Of a stretch of 64,000 nt of DNA, positions 11,606 to 23,439 are shown in pieces. Positions within the stretch are counted from its first letter, which is position 1; each line of letters starts with the position of its first letter. Under the pieces are notes generated by a model that saw only the letters and a program-made list of their open reading frames with translations, made no database searches and was not told the DNA's origin. The translations under genes were made by a program, and so were the position numbers. Source of the DNA: Triglochin maritima (lineage: Eukaryota; Streptophyta; Magnoliopsida; Alismatales; Juncaginaceae); assembly GCA_963682175.1 (NCBI GenBank), contig OY821787.1:17648501-17712500 (forward strand), given 5' to 3'.

Positions 11606-13240
11606 TTATTTGTTTTCAAAATTAAAGGATACCTCATGTGTGTCATGAAGCTCTACGAGATGACGAGACCACCTCAAGAACCCACCGCATGCTTCACCGA
11701 GGGTAACAATCTCTTCTTCGGGAATTAGCACCAGAACACCAACAACTAAACAATTCCCCACGGCAACCTTCACGACTCTCTCTTCCATATCTTTGAAGTG
11801 GTGTTTAGAGAGGTTATAGATTGTTCTGTGTCCCACCAATCTTCGCTCAAGGTCTTCAACAAATAGACGACATCTACTGCCATCCTCAAATTTACTAAGC
11901 GAGGGCCCACCTACGCGGGCCAATTCTTGAGAATGAGCCACAAAATTAGATGGTCAGTCAGGGTTGACCACTGCATGCACCGAAGGAGTGGTCACCGAAG
12001 AAGAAGTTGTCCTATGGCGGGTTGGAGAAGTAGGCAAATCACGATCCAATCTCTTCATAACAAGTTGCAATTTATTTTGCAAATCAAAAATTTGTTGCTC
12101 GCATTTTGTATGAACTGTCAACGAACTTGGGTGATTTGTATTTCCATAATATTGTCACAGTCCAACCATACTCCCTACCCCTGTCATTTCCCAAGGCTTC
12201 GCGTAGAATGTCATTACGACCGTCTGAATCAAAATTGCCTTGGGATTCTCTCAACTTCAAAGAGTCCTAAAGTTAAAAAAAATTGTTACAAACAATTGAA
12301 AAATATAAATTTAGTGAATGTGATTTAATGACTATACAAGTGATACAACAACTTACTAACTTTGAGTCGACCACTTCCGACTCGTCTGTGACGTACTCCC
12401 CTTTGTAGTTTATCCTCGCTCTCTTCTAAGAATCACATCGAGCTACGGGGGAAGGAGAAGATAACTTGCTTGCTTGCTGCTGACTAATACCGGAGGAAAT
12501 TGCTTCTTGTTTCTTTAGGGTGATATTTTTGGCTATCATTTTTTCTTCTAATTTTTGGTATCCCGATTGATACATATGATGAAGATACTTTTTAGAAGAT
12601 TGACGATCTTGGTTTTTTGCTAGGAGGGCCTACAACCAATTTTGTTAGATTATCTTTTAAAGCAATAACTTAATAAGTTCATATTCTAAATTTATCTAAG
12701 TTACCTGAAACTTTGGGGTTTCTCTTGAATTTTTTAATTGATCCCACATACTCAGGGTGATGAAGTTATAGTAATCACATGGATTTTAGTCTTGATAATC
12801 TACGAATATCCACTTATTTGTTAACTTTTTCTTGAAGTCACTCCAACAGACTGACACGTATTCCATTCACTTCTTCTTCAAAGTGGTAGTGGATGGGAAC
12901 TCAAAACTTGCCTACAACACGTTACTATTTTCAATTTCTATAAATTAAAAGTTTGACTAAAACTAAAAAACATTGTAATGGACTCATTACCTGCTTCTCA
13001 TCAACTTCGGTCCGATTCGACAAACAGATGTCAATTTGGACCTCACTAGGATCCCCACATAACTATACCAGTGATCAGATATCATGCCTATCGGCTCAAG
13101 GCGACTATCAAACTGGATCAGAAATTTACCATTTCTATTCCTTTTGCTCATGAATTCTTTCACTAGAGAAGGACCTCGTGAACTGTAAGTCTTCAAGTCC
13201 TCAGACTCTCACAGAGTGGGTTTCGTTTTCGGAGCCATGA
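11606..13240 (-). pseudogene. CACTA second-gene remnant (transposase_24 / DUF8039-like), inner copy
   Basis: Minus strand: 13196-12987 reads RNGKFLIQFDSRLEPIGMI and WYSYVGILVRSK (transposase_24-type N-terminal part); about 12430-12370 repeats the W-R-R-N-KGEY-TDES segment; 11941-11606 is an open stretch with CRLFVEDLERRLVGHRTIYN, VKVAVGNCLVVGVLVLIP and EEIVTLGEACGGFLRWSRHL, the full C-terminal domain pattern with an aromatic-Trp end. Better preserved than the outer copy, but frameshifts and stops still separate the blocks. It lies directly downstream of the tnp2 C-terminus, the normal CACTA gene order. Confidence 0.65.
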
Positions 13241-13307
13241 TACTGTAATAAGTAAAATGAAGACATTAAAAAGTAAAATCAAGATATTAAATAGTTATTT
13301 TGCACCT

Positions 13308-13985
13308 TTATGATTTCTTTTTTCTTAACGAATTTTTAATCCATATACCTTCAATGTGGTCATCTCTTGCGATTAAAATCTCCACATGTATTTCATCATC
13401 TAGTGACCTCAACTCGGGTACTTGCTTAGAGAAAGGTGGTGTCTCTTCATACACGATGAGGCTACCATCTGATACAATTTTCCCCTCTGGAATTACTGAC
13501 CATTTCTTTTCACATGGATCAGCCACATAGAAGACTTGTTTCGCTTGGGAAGGCAATATAAAAGGTTCTCCTTTAAATCCTTCTTTCGAAAAATCAATTA
13601 AAGTGAACCCCAAGTCATCCACTCGAACTCCACTTTTATTGTCAACCCACTTGCATCTAAATACAAGTACTTTGAATTTAACAAAGTCTAGCTCCGATAT
13701 GTCTTCAATTACACCGTAATAGGGCATGTTGGTGTATACACGATTCTTATCTTTAGAACTAGACACATGCAAAGACTCTGCTATTAAAGTGACCCTACTA
13801 TTCTGAACAATACTTTTGACATATTCACAAACAGTGAAGAATGAGTATCCATGGATATCATAGTCACTATAACTTGTAACAACAGAATGCAGACCATAGG
13901 TCAACAAACTGTATTGTCTCACTTTCGTAGGAATCACCTTTGTACTTAGCATGTGCAACAAGTCGTTAAACCTCCTTGTCGCCAA
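13308..13985 (-). pseudogene. TNP2 C-terminal domain (DUF4216) fused to Athila sequence
   Basis: A 225-codon open frame. Residues from about 25 on match the TNP2 C-terminal domain: YDIHGYSFFT, VQNSRVTLIAESLHV, PYYGVIEDISELDFVKFKVL, RCKWVDNKSGVRVDDLGFT and PSQAKQVFYVADP. The first ~20 codons are Athila 3' non-coding sequence, matching 51061-51120. The frame is therefore an accidental fusion across a deletion junction near 13930, and the start Met is not the gene's. The segment that should link it to DUF4218 (21427-21651) is missing. Confidence 0.85.
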
Positions 13986-15115
13986 GGAGGAGTGTTGTCT
14001 CGTGAGGGTTTTCAGCAGATACGCCCAAATAATCCGACCATAGAGACATTATTCAATCAGCATACGACTCGATGGACTCATTTTGTCTATCATTGGACAT
14101 GGTAATTCTACGGGCCGACTCTATAAAGGTTTTTAGTCCACACACCTAGCATAATGAACCATTCACATAAGTTAGTTAAGGACTTAAGTGACAAACATGG
14201 GCAACCTTAACATCCTCAAGTGATACAAAGTGTAAAGTCCATTAAGGTTATTATTTATCTTTCTTTTTTTCTTTTTTCTTTTGTTTATCATCATTTTTTC
14301 CTTTGTTTTTGGAGCAGTATGGATTACACTAGTTGGTGTTTGATTCTCCCAGGGTCAGGTTTCGTGCATCATTGGTGTGAGAACTTACACTATCACGTAC
14401 ACCTTCCCCCAAATATCCACATAGGGTGATCCCTACCACCCATGTAACGGGAGTTCGGTCGGTGCATCCGAAGTTAGATGACTCGAAAGCACCAGACACT
14501 AAGTCCACTCGGACCTAATTTCCCCAGTGATAGGAGTCGTGCGAGAAGAGAGAACACCACTTATTTATTATCTACATGGGAACCAAAACCCCTACACTTA
14601 AGGTTTCGCAACAAGATTTTAAGGGTCCTTGACTACGACAAACTTCCTTATACTAACATACACGAATTATTTGACTCACTAGGTTCAGGGTGGACTTCTT
14701 TAATTGTTTGAGTACTGAAACCCTATGATTACTCACCCCCCCGAGGGAAGACTGGGGTTCCTTACGACTCGATAAGACCTTAAGTCGGTATACTAAATAT
14801 CCTAATGCATCAATTTCAAGTCAATTTTGGGAGTTTTCTTTTTTACTTTGCCTCTCAATAGTTTTGCACATGTTAAACACACGCAAAACCCACAAAACAT
14901 TTTCTTTCGCAAACACATGAAGATTTTTGAAAGAAATGAAAAATTTAAAGCACTATGCAAGCAAAAGAAGACAAGGTACCCAAGGATCATGGCAAACAGA
15001 TATATCGATATTAAATGTAGCACACTAACCTAACCTATCAACACAAACAAAAGAAAACAACATAAAAGGATAAAACTAGACTATGTACACACGTAAAACA
15101 CCCCCACACTTACTT
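13935..15115 (-). other. Athila 3' non-coding region
   Basis: Aligns block by block with 49930-51120 of the plus-strand Athila copy, including the TTGAGGACAATGCATG-type motif, GTGTGGGGGTGTTTT, TTGCGAAAGAAAATGTTTTG and the CTCCTTGGCGACAAGGAGG stretch near the end. No reliable ORF. Confidence 0.7.
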
Positions 15116-16240
15116 CATGCATTGTCCTCAATGAATGTGAGCATGATACTACATGGATTTATGCATGAAAAAGAAAACATCTCACCAACGTGAAGCACAA
15201 AGGGAAGTTCATGGTTATGTTGATGGACACAAACCCGAATTCCCCTCAAAACTTGTGAAATACTAAAGAGGAGATACAAATACGTGAAAGAAATGGGGCC
15301 AAAATACACAAGGGTTAGGGTCCACAACAATCAATGCTCACTCTTGGAGTCTTTTTTGTTTTCTTTTTTCTTTCTATTTTTTCTTTTTTTCTTCTTTTTC
15401 TTCAAATATAACTATGTACAACAATGGGCTCCTATTTTCATTTGTCAAGGGACATCAAATGGGAACCCACCAATTCTCGAGGCAGAAATGCACTACATGG
15501 GCTTGCAACATAAGAACCAGGAAGATTGTTAAGCAGGTTATGAACCATGGATGGTGGTTCATGCCTCTCAAAATGAGGGCCAGTGAAAGGAAATGGAAAC
15601 AAAGATGTTTCCACTCCACGACAGAGTTGAGGGTCATCAATGTATACCCTCCAACCAATATTTGGGTGCACCGAGATCATTTCATCAACACCAGGTGACA
15701 CCGTAGACTTATTACCCAGATGGAGAAGTCCAAAAATAGAATTGTTTGACCACCTGGCACCTTTATAAGCATTGTGGTCATTTGATGCCTCTTGAGAATG
15801 AGAACGATAGGAGGCATGAATGAGAGGTGAATCTCTATCAGGGAGGCATGAATGAAAGATGAATCTCTGTCTAGTTGTTTAAAATGTAGGGTATCAGGTG
15901 GTTGATTCTTAACCCACATGGGGTCCTCAACAGATATAGAGTGAATAGTAGGTGGCCTAGAGGCCACAAAAATGGTATCTTGTGGCTCAAAAGCCACATG
16001 ATCGAAAGGATGTGGATCAAAGGCCACATGATCACAAGATATGGCACCTTTCTGTGCCAGCCCAAGTGAAACATCTTCACCACCATCAGGATCTCCATCG
16101 AACAATTCTCTGAAATACTTGAAGGTGCCTACAACTTCGTTCTCATCCATGTCCTAGATAAGATTGACCTCAATAGGGTTATCGAAGGCACCTGGCTTCC
16201 TCTTGATGGTGAAGATGAGGAAATCAGCGTATTGACTACC
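15116..16240 (-). other. Athila pol linker and deletion scar
   Basis: The minus strand 16240-16100 continues from protease into the pre-RT linker (PIEVNLI then DMDENEVVGTF), comparable to MEVNLIRDMEEEI in the copy at 45280. After that no RT motif appears; the sequence holds repeats of a CACATGATC-AAAGG unit (15985-16040) and a pyrimidine tract (15350-15410). RT to ORF3 is deleted. Confidence 0.5.
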
Positions 16241-16900
16241 CTAAATCAAGCGCATAAGACCTTTAAGACAATTGATCAAGGAATTGGAAGTCGCTAAAAA
16301 AGGTTGGCCTAAAACAACAGGAATTTGTCCAAGTAGGTTTGGCACAGGTTCAATATCCAAAACAAAGAAATCGACTGGATAAATGAACTCACTCACTTTG
16401 ATCAGGACATCTTCCACCACACCCCTTGGTTTCTTCATTGATCTATCAGCCAACTGAAGAGTGATTTTTTGTTTGTTTGAGGTCTCCAAGACCAAGGTGG
16501 ACGTAGACAGAATACCGTAAAAGATTGAAAGATGCACGTAGGTCCAATAAAGCTCGATATATAGACACATCACCAATCACACAAGAGATAGTAGGACAAC
16601 TAGGGTCTTTGGATTTGACTTGCATGGGTTGTGCCAACAATGAACTCATGTTAGCTGCAAGAAAAACTTTCTTGGGAGCATGGGTTTTTCTCTTCTTGGT
16701 GCATAAGTCCTTGAGAATCTTGGCATAACGCGGCATTTACTGAATCACCTCCAACAGAGGGATATTCACCATAACTTGTTGAAAGATCTCAAGCATCTTG
16801 TCATGCTGATCTGAAGTGTTCTTTTTACGGTGCTTAGGGAATGGCGCCTTCAGGGCATAAGGGTCTTTCGAAGGAACCTCAGAATTCTAGTCCATGGAAA
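16241..16900 (-). pseudogene. Athila protease remnant
   Basis: The minus strand 16736-16446 reads PRYAKILKDLCTKKRKTHAP, KKVFLAANMSSLL, CPTISCVIGDVSIYRALLDL and RASFNLLRYSVYVHLGLGDL. The aspartic protease motif, normally DLGAS, reads DLRAS, losing the conserved Gly. 16576-16241 continues in another frame with LADRSMKKPRGVVEDVLIKV and LGQPFLATSNSLINC. Upstream, PFPKHRKKNTSDQHDKMLEI can be read near 16850. A frameshift plus the active-site change make it inactive. Confidence 0.8.
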
Positions 16901-17299
16901 CATGAGTGGGGACCTCAGAATCTGATTCCTTCGACACAAGATGGGACCAGGGGACCTAAGGGTTTGGTCTCCTCGTAGATGTAGGTATCACTGCAGGTCT
17001 GGTGACACCAAGAGATGGTGATTGAAAGGAAGGCATCCCAATGTAGTTGTCCACCTCCTTACCAGACCTCAAAGTATGAATCACAATAAGATAATGGGTC
17101 TGTTCAGAGCTAGCTTAAAGGTACCAAGGGCTTTCCTTGAGAATGGGTACCCGGGGATTCACCTCGGGTTGACTTGGAAATTGTCCATTCTCACGTTCAT
17201 TGAGTTGATGAGCCAACTGGTTGACTTGCATTTCCAAAGTTTTAAACGAACTTTGCATGCTCTGCATGAATGTCTGAACGGATTGATCTGGAGAGGGAT

Positions 17300-18700
17300 C
17301 CTTAGGGTCAACCCGCTAGGGTAGAGTATGACTAGAAGAATCCGAAGGGGAGGCCTGAGTAGGTTGGTGAGTATGAGGCTGAGACCTTTGATGTGGGGGT
17401 TGGTAGGTCGCCGATGGGCGTGAAGGGTGATAAGGTGGAGGTTGAGGTTGAGAGTGCGAACTCTGACTGTGGCCCCCAAGACAAGTTAGGGTGGTTTCGC
17501 CATCACGGGTTGTAGGAGTGCTTGTACGGGTCGTTACGGGGCCTCTGTTGATACATTGCATTTGCACGTTTCGTATGGCTTGGAGTGTAAGCACACTCCA
17601 AGTCACTATGTCTCGTAAGTCCACACCTACTACACATGAGAATAGCGACTTGAGCTCCAGGAGCTCGGTCCAACTCTAAACTCTCAATCCTACGCAAGAG
17701 AGCAGCCAATTTTGCCTCACATGAAATAGTTGACTCTACTTGATATGATCCAGCCCGACCAGAAGACCTGGCGGCTTGTGGTCTCTCATGGTGTCCCACT
17801 CAAAGGTATGTTCAGCTATTAATTCAAAAGTGTCCCACGCCTCACCGATGGGTTTCATTTGGAAATCACCCTAGCACATCGACTCAACCAATGTACAAGT
17901 GTTGTAGTTCAGGCCCTTAGAATTTGTTTTGCACAACTACCACAACTCAATTCCATGATGGGGGCACTACTGGAGAAGGTCTTTGAACCTCTCAAAGAAA
18001 GCATGAAACGATTTGGTCTCAGTCTGATACATTTAATGTATTTGGTGCCGTATATGTTGAGTCTTCCTTTGAGTGAAGAATTTCTTCAGAAAAATGATCA
18101 CGAAGTCATCCCAAGATCGAATCGAGTTTGCCAGAAGGCTATACATCCATTTCTTCATGTTATCCTTCAACGTGAAAGAAATCATCCTCGACCGGACAAA
18201 ATCCTCGTCAAGCTGTTGAAGCTTGAACATGGAGCATACCTCTTCGAATTCAGGTAAAAAGATATACGAATCCTCCTTATTAGCAGTGAAGGTACGAAGC
18301 ATGCTCACATATTGAGGTTTAAACTCATAGTTATTCCCACGAGCGGGTGAGAGAACTATGCAAGAAGGCTGCATGGCCCGAACAAGATGAGTCCGCTCCC
18401 ACAAAGTCATCGGCCTATCCTGTTGAGCTAAAGGTGGTGGTGCACCCAGAGCTTGATCCTGACCGAAATCCTCCTCCTCTAGAGTCGGAGGAGGAGGAGG
18501 AGGTCTACGTGGTGGTGGGAGTGGACCGAGGTAATCCATGTATGAAACACGGTCACTCTCATCTCCATGGATGACTCGGCCTCATGCTCCAAAGGAGCAC
18601 GAGGTGGAGATGGCCGATCACCTAAACTGTCCATCTTAGAAAAATGCATTATCTCAAGTCGAGCGCTCTCACCAGAACGAGCCCAACCTCGCATAAAATG
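17300..18700 (-). pseudogene. Athila gag remnant
   Basis: The minus strand starts with a frame at 18694, shifts to 18539-18033 (Pro-rich PPPRRPPPPPP, then FLPEFEEVCSMFKLQQLDED, VRSRMISFTLKDNMKKWMYS, LLANSIRSWDDFVIIFLKKF; the Retrotrans_gag pattern with W--SL-A-SI-SWDD---FL-KFF) and ends in 17799-17503 with a CCHC zinc knuckle CSRCGLTRHSDLEC (C-X2-C-X4-H-X4-C). At least two frameshifts and several stops separate these parts. The zinc knuckle itself is intact. Confidence 0.8.
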
Positions 18701-19758
18701 CTCAACTCGACTCTAAAACTACACACAACAAAAGGTGTAATCAGAGGAGGAGACTAGTCATACATTATAGATGAGGAGAAGACTCAGATGAGGATGGAAA
18801 AATCCCTAGATCTAGCGTGGGTAGTGGGAGAAGGTAGAAGCCTATCTAGCAAACAAGGGACACACATCCTACGGTCACTATAGGTCCTTATAGCTAGACG
18901 ACACCTAACTACGAGGTCACACGGCATCAACATGCCTCATCTCCCTACGACGAAGACAACAGAGTCCAGGAAGTGCGCCAAGATCCAGAGATCTCGTCTT
19001 TCCTACTATCGACAAAGTGGGCGACGCAGATCAGGCCACAACGGTCGTGACCGGATCACTCTCCTAATGCGTCGAAGTCCTAGTGGCCAATGTCTACTTG
19101 CTTTTAGATTTAAGGCTTTTGATTAGGAGTGATTCTTGGGGCTAAGGAAAGGGTGATGAAATCCCCCACCTTATCGTGTATGGAACAACCCCCCTTAGTA
19201 ATGTTTTGAACTTAAGCTAGCAATCAACTCTCCAATCAATCACTCACCTCACTCTTGTCCCGATGTACCTTACTAACTAATGCATGCTTTAACCATGCAG
19301 GAATGAGAGAACAAGTGCACGTACGTCACACCAGCAATGGACAACGAGAAATTAAAGCAAAGGAAAGACAAGATGGGTGCAAGATCTACATACGATGCAT
19401 GACCTAGATGACAAATAATCTACTCTTTTGCTTTGAGCTTTAGTGTCCAAGTTGTCTTAAAATGGGGATTGATTATTGATCTAGGGGGCAAACTACAAGT
19501 CACAACATGCCATATTGAGCCCCAGACCTATATATTGAGACCAGAAACAACCAGAAGAAAGGAAAGAGCAAGTTTAGCTCACCAGGCCGCTAGTTGGCGG
19601 TCCACCACCGCTGATTGGCGGTATGTTTCTCTCTGTTTGCCTCCACACTTCTCTTCGTGCCTCCCCTTGATGCTGCAAAGTCCCTTCTACAACCAAAAAC
19701 TAAAGACAAAAGATTAAACCCACTCAAATTGTCCAAACCAGAGTCTGGATAGAGCACC
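18701..19758 (-). other. Athila 5' leader
   Basis: Non-coding sequence between primer site and gag, homologous to 52601-53500 of the plus-strand copy. It carries two palindromes of the GACCGCC-type (19585-19602 and 19606-19624). Confidence 0.65.
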
Positions 19759-19776
19759 TCCTCAGTAACGGTGCCA
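19759..19776 (-). other. Athila primer binding site
   Basis: The minus strand reads TGGCACCGTTACTGAGGA just after the LTR end ...CTCATCA. It is a mutated form of the Athila primer site TGGCGCCGTTGCCGGGGA, which is complementary to Asp-tRNA in known Athila elements. Confidence 0.75.
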
Positions 19777-19782
19777 AAAACT

Positions 19783-21384
19783 TGATGAGTTCATTTTTAT
19801 TACTGTAAGAGCACGGCGTCGGTGAAGACGTGGCAAATACGGGTCGATCCGTAGGGAGGTGTGTCGACTCTGGTTCATTCGAAGGCAAGTGGGAAAAGAG
19901 GAGAGAACAAGTTGATTATGCTAAACTAGACTAAACTAAACTAGTAAGCACAAACAAGGAAATGAAAGCACGCAACAATAAAACTAAACTAACTAAAACA
20001 ACAAGCTGGAATTCAGGAATGGAAACCCCTAAGGGGTGGAGTGTGTGCACATATGAAGTGAAATAAGTGATGAATGACGCATGTAAGCATGTATGTGTGT
20101 GTGTCATGTGTGTGTCTTCATGCATAGGAAGTGTCTAAAAATGTGGCAAAACTTATAAATCCATTCACACAACGTATCGACAATTACTACTTGATTAACA
20201 TATGACTAGGGTCAGCACGAAAGGTGTCGAAATGTTATGGCTAGACTCATCAAAAACTAGGAAGACATGTGAAGAACAAAGCTAAGCATGGGAAATGTCT
20301 AAATGTTATGGCAAAACCCATCAAAACAAAGTTTCTTCTATCAATCAAGCAAGCAAACACAAATACAAACACATAACTAACATGTAGCATATTCAACATG
20401 AAATTTCAGTCAATAAACACGAGGACACTAAGCATGGGAAGTGTCTAAATCTTATGGCAAAACCCATTAAAAAAACCCAACATGTAGATGATTAAAATGC
20501 GCCTAATAAACATACAAACATGCAAGTCTACATAATGAAAAAGTTCATCAAACATCCAAACTTTACAACATATATGTACATCATCTCCACCCCCCCAAAG
20601 GGAGATGGAACTACTCACAAATTATTAAGCTTACATTCCTATTAAGGAAAGAAAACATGCTAATTAATTCAACGAAGATTAAAACAAACTAAATTATCTA
20701 AGCATCCAAGAACTAAAAGAGACAACAAGGAACTAACAAAACATTTTTTATTGCTCACTCACAATACAAGTAGCCTCTCTCCACCAGAGTTTTGCTCCAA
20801 GGCTTTACTCCTAGTAGAGAAAATGGCCACCAAGAGAGGAGATGTATTACAAAGGAGGAGGAAGAGTTCTTTTTATAGTCATAGAAAAAGGTAACTCGGG
20901 ACAATCCCCCACTATGGGACTCAAGGCATACCATAAATGGACTAAGTACACACTAATACACCACCCGGCTGAGGCGTATCGGGTTTGGATCCAAATGGAC
21001 CGCCAATTGGTGGTCTGGGTTGGGCTGATCGGGTTGTGCTTTGTGGAGACTTTTGTGGATTGATTTCTTCATGTTTGGTGCACACGAAGTGGTTGTTGGA
21101 GTTTAGACCCGGATCTAATTGCTAAAATACTCCTCATGATAGTGTGGAGCTTCTTGATTTGCTCATTGGTCCTTTTTGTTTTACATCCGGGTCCTTCTCT
21201 CTTGCATCTCAGTCCATAAGTCTTGCATGTTAGTCATTTTCCTTGCTTTTAAGTCATTTTTGAGTCACTTCTTCTCAAACCTGCTTATTCCTGAAACTTA
21301 AACATAAAACTCGTTAAGTAGAATTGCTTAGGCTTGAAGTAAAGGATATAAGACACAAATATATGCATGATATGATGTCAATCA
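19783..21384 (-). mobile_element. Athila 5' LTR (about 1.6 kb)
   Basis: The minus strand begins TGATTGACATCATATCATGC at 21384 and ends ...AACTCATCA at 19783. It contains a palindrome GACCGCCAATTGGTGGTC at 20998-21015, a degenerate snRNA-type element followed by TATAAAAA near 20870, and the TTTTGCCATA...TTTAGACACTTCCCATGC repeats near 20150-20460. Both boundaries agree with the TSD-defined solo LTRs at 35938 and 41370. Confidence 0.85.
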
Positions 21385-21426
21385 GTATCGCTAGGTATCT
21401 AGTGCAAAACTCGATAATCTCCTTAG

Positions 21427-22050
21427 CTATGTATACTTCAACAATATTGTCATATGGCCTTTGACGATTTTACAACAACCTTTCAACACTTTCATATAAA
21501 GCTCGAAAAGATACATCCACCTTAAAAAAATTGGTGCACACAATTTAACTTCTCTAACAAAATGAATAACCAGATGAATCATTATGTTGAAAAAAGCCGG
21601 TGGAAAATACATCTCCAACTGACATAATGTGACCACGATTTCATTCTGCAACTGATTTAACTACACGGGATCGACCACTTTACTGCAAATCTTGTTAAAA
21701 AAAGGAAAACAACTTTACTATGGCATGTCTAACATGTTTCGATATATAGATCTCAGTGCTATAGGTAACAACTGCTGCATTAAAGTGTAGCAATCGTGAG
21801 ACTTCATCCCCACAAGTTTCAAATCCTTCATAACAACAAGACTGCTAATATTTGAAGAATAACCCTGAGGAACCCTAACATCATGCAAACACTGACAGAA
21901 AATGATTTTATCCTTTCTAGACAATGTGTAACAAGCTGGAGTTAAGTAGCTACAATCTCCCATCTTCTCTGGTGCTAGCCTTGCACGTATACCAAGGTCA
22001 ACAAGATTAAGTCTAGCATTATATCCATCTTTTGTCTTACAAGGTATGTT
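21427..22050 (-). pseudogene. TNP2 transposase middle part
   Basis: The minus strand reads TKDGYNARLNLVDLGIRARL, YLTPACYTLSRKDKIIFCQC, VPQGYSSNISSLVVMKDLKL and GMKSHDCYTLMQQLLPIALR, the end of the Transposase_21 core; then 21651-21427 reads MYFPPAFFNIMIHLVIHFVR and LRWMYLFELYMKVLKG, the start of DUF4218. A frameshift lies between the two blocks. The gene stops where the Athila LTR begins and its C-terminus reappears at 13930. Confidence 0.85.
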
Positions 22051-22657
22051 GAAAAGAGTCAAGCAAGAGCAAACAAAAGATGAAAGTACAAAATCAAAAC
22101 GATTAGTAGCTTTCGTAACTACCTGAAGCCCTTCGCTTGAGGGAGGCAAGGCGAAGGAGAGCGAGAGGATCGTGGAAGCCATGTGCAAGATCAGTAAAGC
22201 AAGATCTCGACGCCTCGAGGCTGAAATCCACTTGAAACCGAATTTGGAGAGAGAAGAAAAATGGAGGCTAACACAATAAAGAGTAGAGAAATAGACTCGA
22301 ATTAAAAGGAGATAAGAAAGAGGGGGAGTGTTGTATATATACTGTATTATATGTTTGTTGAATCAAAATTTGAAATGGATTTCGTTTTGTTTATACAAAA
22401 AAAATCAACCCTTCCACGTCGAATTATTTAAACGCCGACGTGGTAGGGGTATGTATCGTTTGATTTTTTAAAAAAAGAATCCTAACAGGTCGGTTTACTA
22501 AAACCGGCGTGGTAGGATTTGCATTTTTTTTAAGTATATTAAAAAGACCCCCTACCACGGTGGTTTTAATAAACCGACGTGGAAGACCGCCTACCACGTC
22601 GGTTTCTAATTAACTGATCTGGTACAGGCAACGTGGTAGGCTAATTTTCCAGCAGTG
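22051..22657 (-). mobile_element. CACTA-type 5' end with CACGTCGG subterminal repeats
   Basis: The minus strand starts CACTGCTGGAAAATTAGCC at 22657, followed by five or so copies of CCTACCACGTCGGTTT in both orientations (22430-22640) and a promoter-like AT stretch. These repeats differ from the GACGTC/TCTATA family at the other CACTA ends. The first ~45 codons of the frame starting at 22188 do not resemble TNP2, so the join to tnp2 at about 22050 looks like an internal deletion. Confidence 0.6.
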
Positions 22658-22679
22658 TGTGGTCTTTGTCTACTACAAT

Positions 22680-22920
22680 TATTATGGCAAGACCACAAAT
22701 TTTATTGCTGAATTCGGAGCCATATTAGATGGCCTTAGGATTTGTAATAACTTGGGCCTTACCAATATTGTAATTGAATTTGATTCCCAAATCATATTCA
22801 ATCTTCTCAATAACCAACGGGGAACTAATTAATTTGCCAATTTTCTACACATTAATTTGCTTTCAACAATTTACAGGGAAATCATTTATCATGAAAAAGA
22901 AAATAAGGTTTATTGAACAG
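22680..22920 (+). pseudogene. LINE-type RNase H fragment
   Basis: The plus strand reads YYGKTTNFIAEFGAILDGLR followed by ICNNLGLTNIVIEFDSQIIF, the Glu and Asp segments of plant LINE-associated RNase H (AE---L-DGL-L---LG---I--E-DS). Stops follow and the N-terminal part is missing. It begins 20 bp from the CACTGC terminus. Confidence 0.6.
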
Positions 22921-23439
22921 AATGAAGCGGACCAACAACTCAACCACATCAGATACCCAGTTCAACATATTGGATGAGAAGTCCCAGACATGCTGGAGCT
23001 CTTGGAGGAGAAATAAAGAATCAGAAGAATCAAGTCCACTGATCAAAGTTAATGCGAAAACAAGGAAGATGGAAACTAAGGAGCTGACTTTCAAATTAGT
23101 TGCTGGTTTGCTTCAAATTATAACCAAAAATAGGTCCCCAATCTCAATTGAACCACATAATACAAAATATGGAATGCAAAATAGGAAGTTGGTCAACTAA
23201 ACATTTATCCATAGTTGGAAGGATCACAAAGATCGATGTCGTGCTTACTGTCGTGGAGGCTACGGTGGCTACAGTGGCAGATGTCACCTGAGGACGAGAG
23301 GCAGCGGTGGTTGCAATGGAAAAGAAGGTTGGCCGAGGTCACGGAGGCTGTGGTGGCTAGGGTGTGGCGAAAGATTCGTCTCAGTGGCTAGGGTTTGCGC
23401 GGATTTGTCTGGTTATAAAAGATTAATGAAATGGTACGT
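22921..23439. other. No gene recognised; CACTA 5' region
   Basis: 22921-23215 has open frames without recognisable motifs. 23220-23430 is GC-richer, with GGTGGC/GGAGGC triplets resembling a CACTA 5' transcribed leader on the minus strand (CAAACCCTAGCC). Host-gene capture cannot be excluded. Confidence 0.3.

Larger units (their letters stand above)
13935..21384 (-). mobile_element. Athila-type Ty3 element inserted in CACTA, lacking 3' LTR
   Basis: Minus-strand order: LTR (21384-19783), primer site (19776-19759), leader, gag (18700-17300), protease (16900-16241), a short linker, then 3' non-coding sequence (15115-13935). RT, RNase H, integrase, the third ORF and the 3' LTR are missing. Its 5' LTR abuts DUF4218 of a TNP2 gene and its 3' remnant abuts DUF4216, so a deletion removed both the 3' LTR and adjoining tnp2 codons. 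Confidence 0.8.
9682..22657 (-). mobile_element. Inner CACTA transposon, possibly chimeric
   Basis: Terminus CACTAGTGCCGAAAAGG at 9682 follows directly on the interrupted tnp2 of the outer element. Minus-strand order: a CACTGCTGG terminus at 22657, tnp2 middle (22050-21427), Athila insertion (21384-13935), tnp2 C-terminus (13930-13308), second gene (13240-11606), Ulp1-like segment (11440-10430), subterminal repeats. The two ends do not match: 9682 has GACGTC-type repeats while 22657 has CCTACCACGTCGG-type repeats. Either two elements are fused or the true 5' end is elsewhere. Confidence 0.55.
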
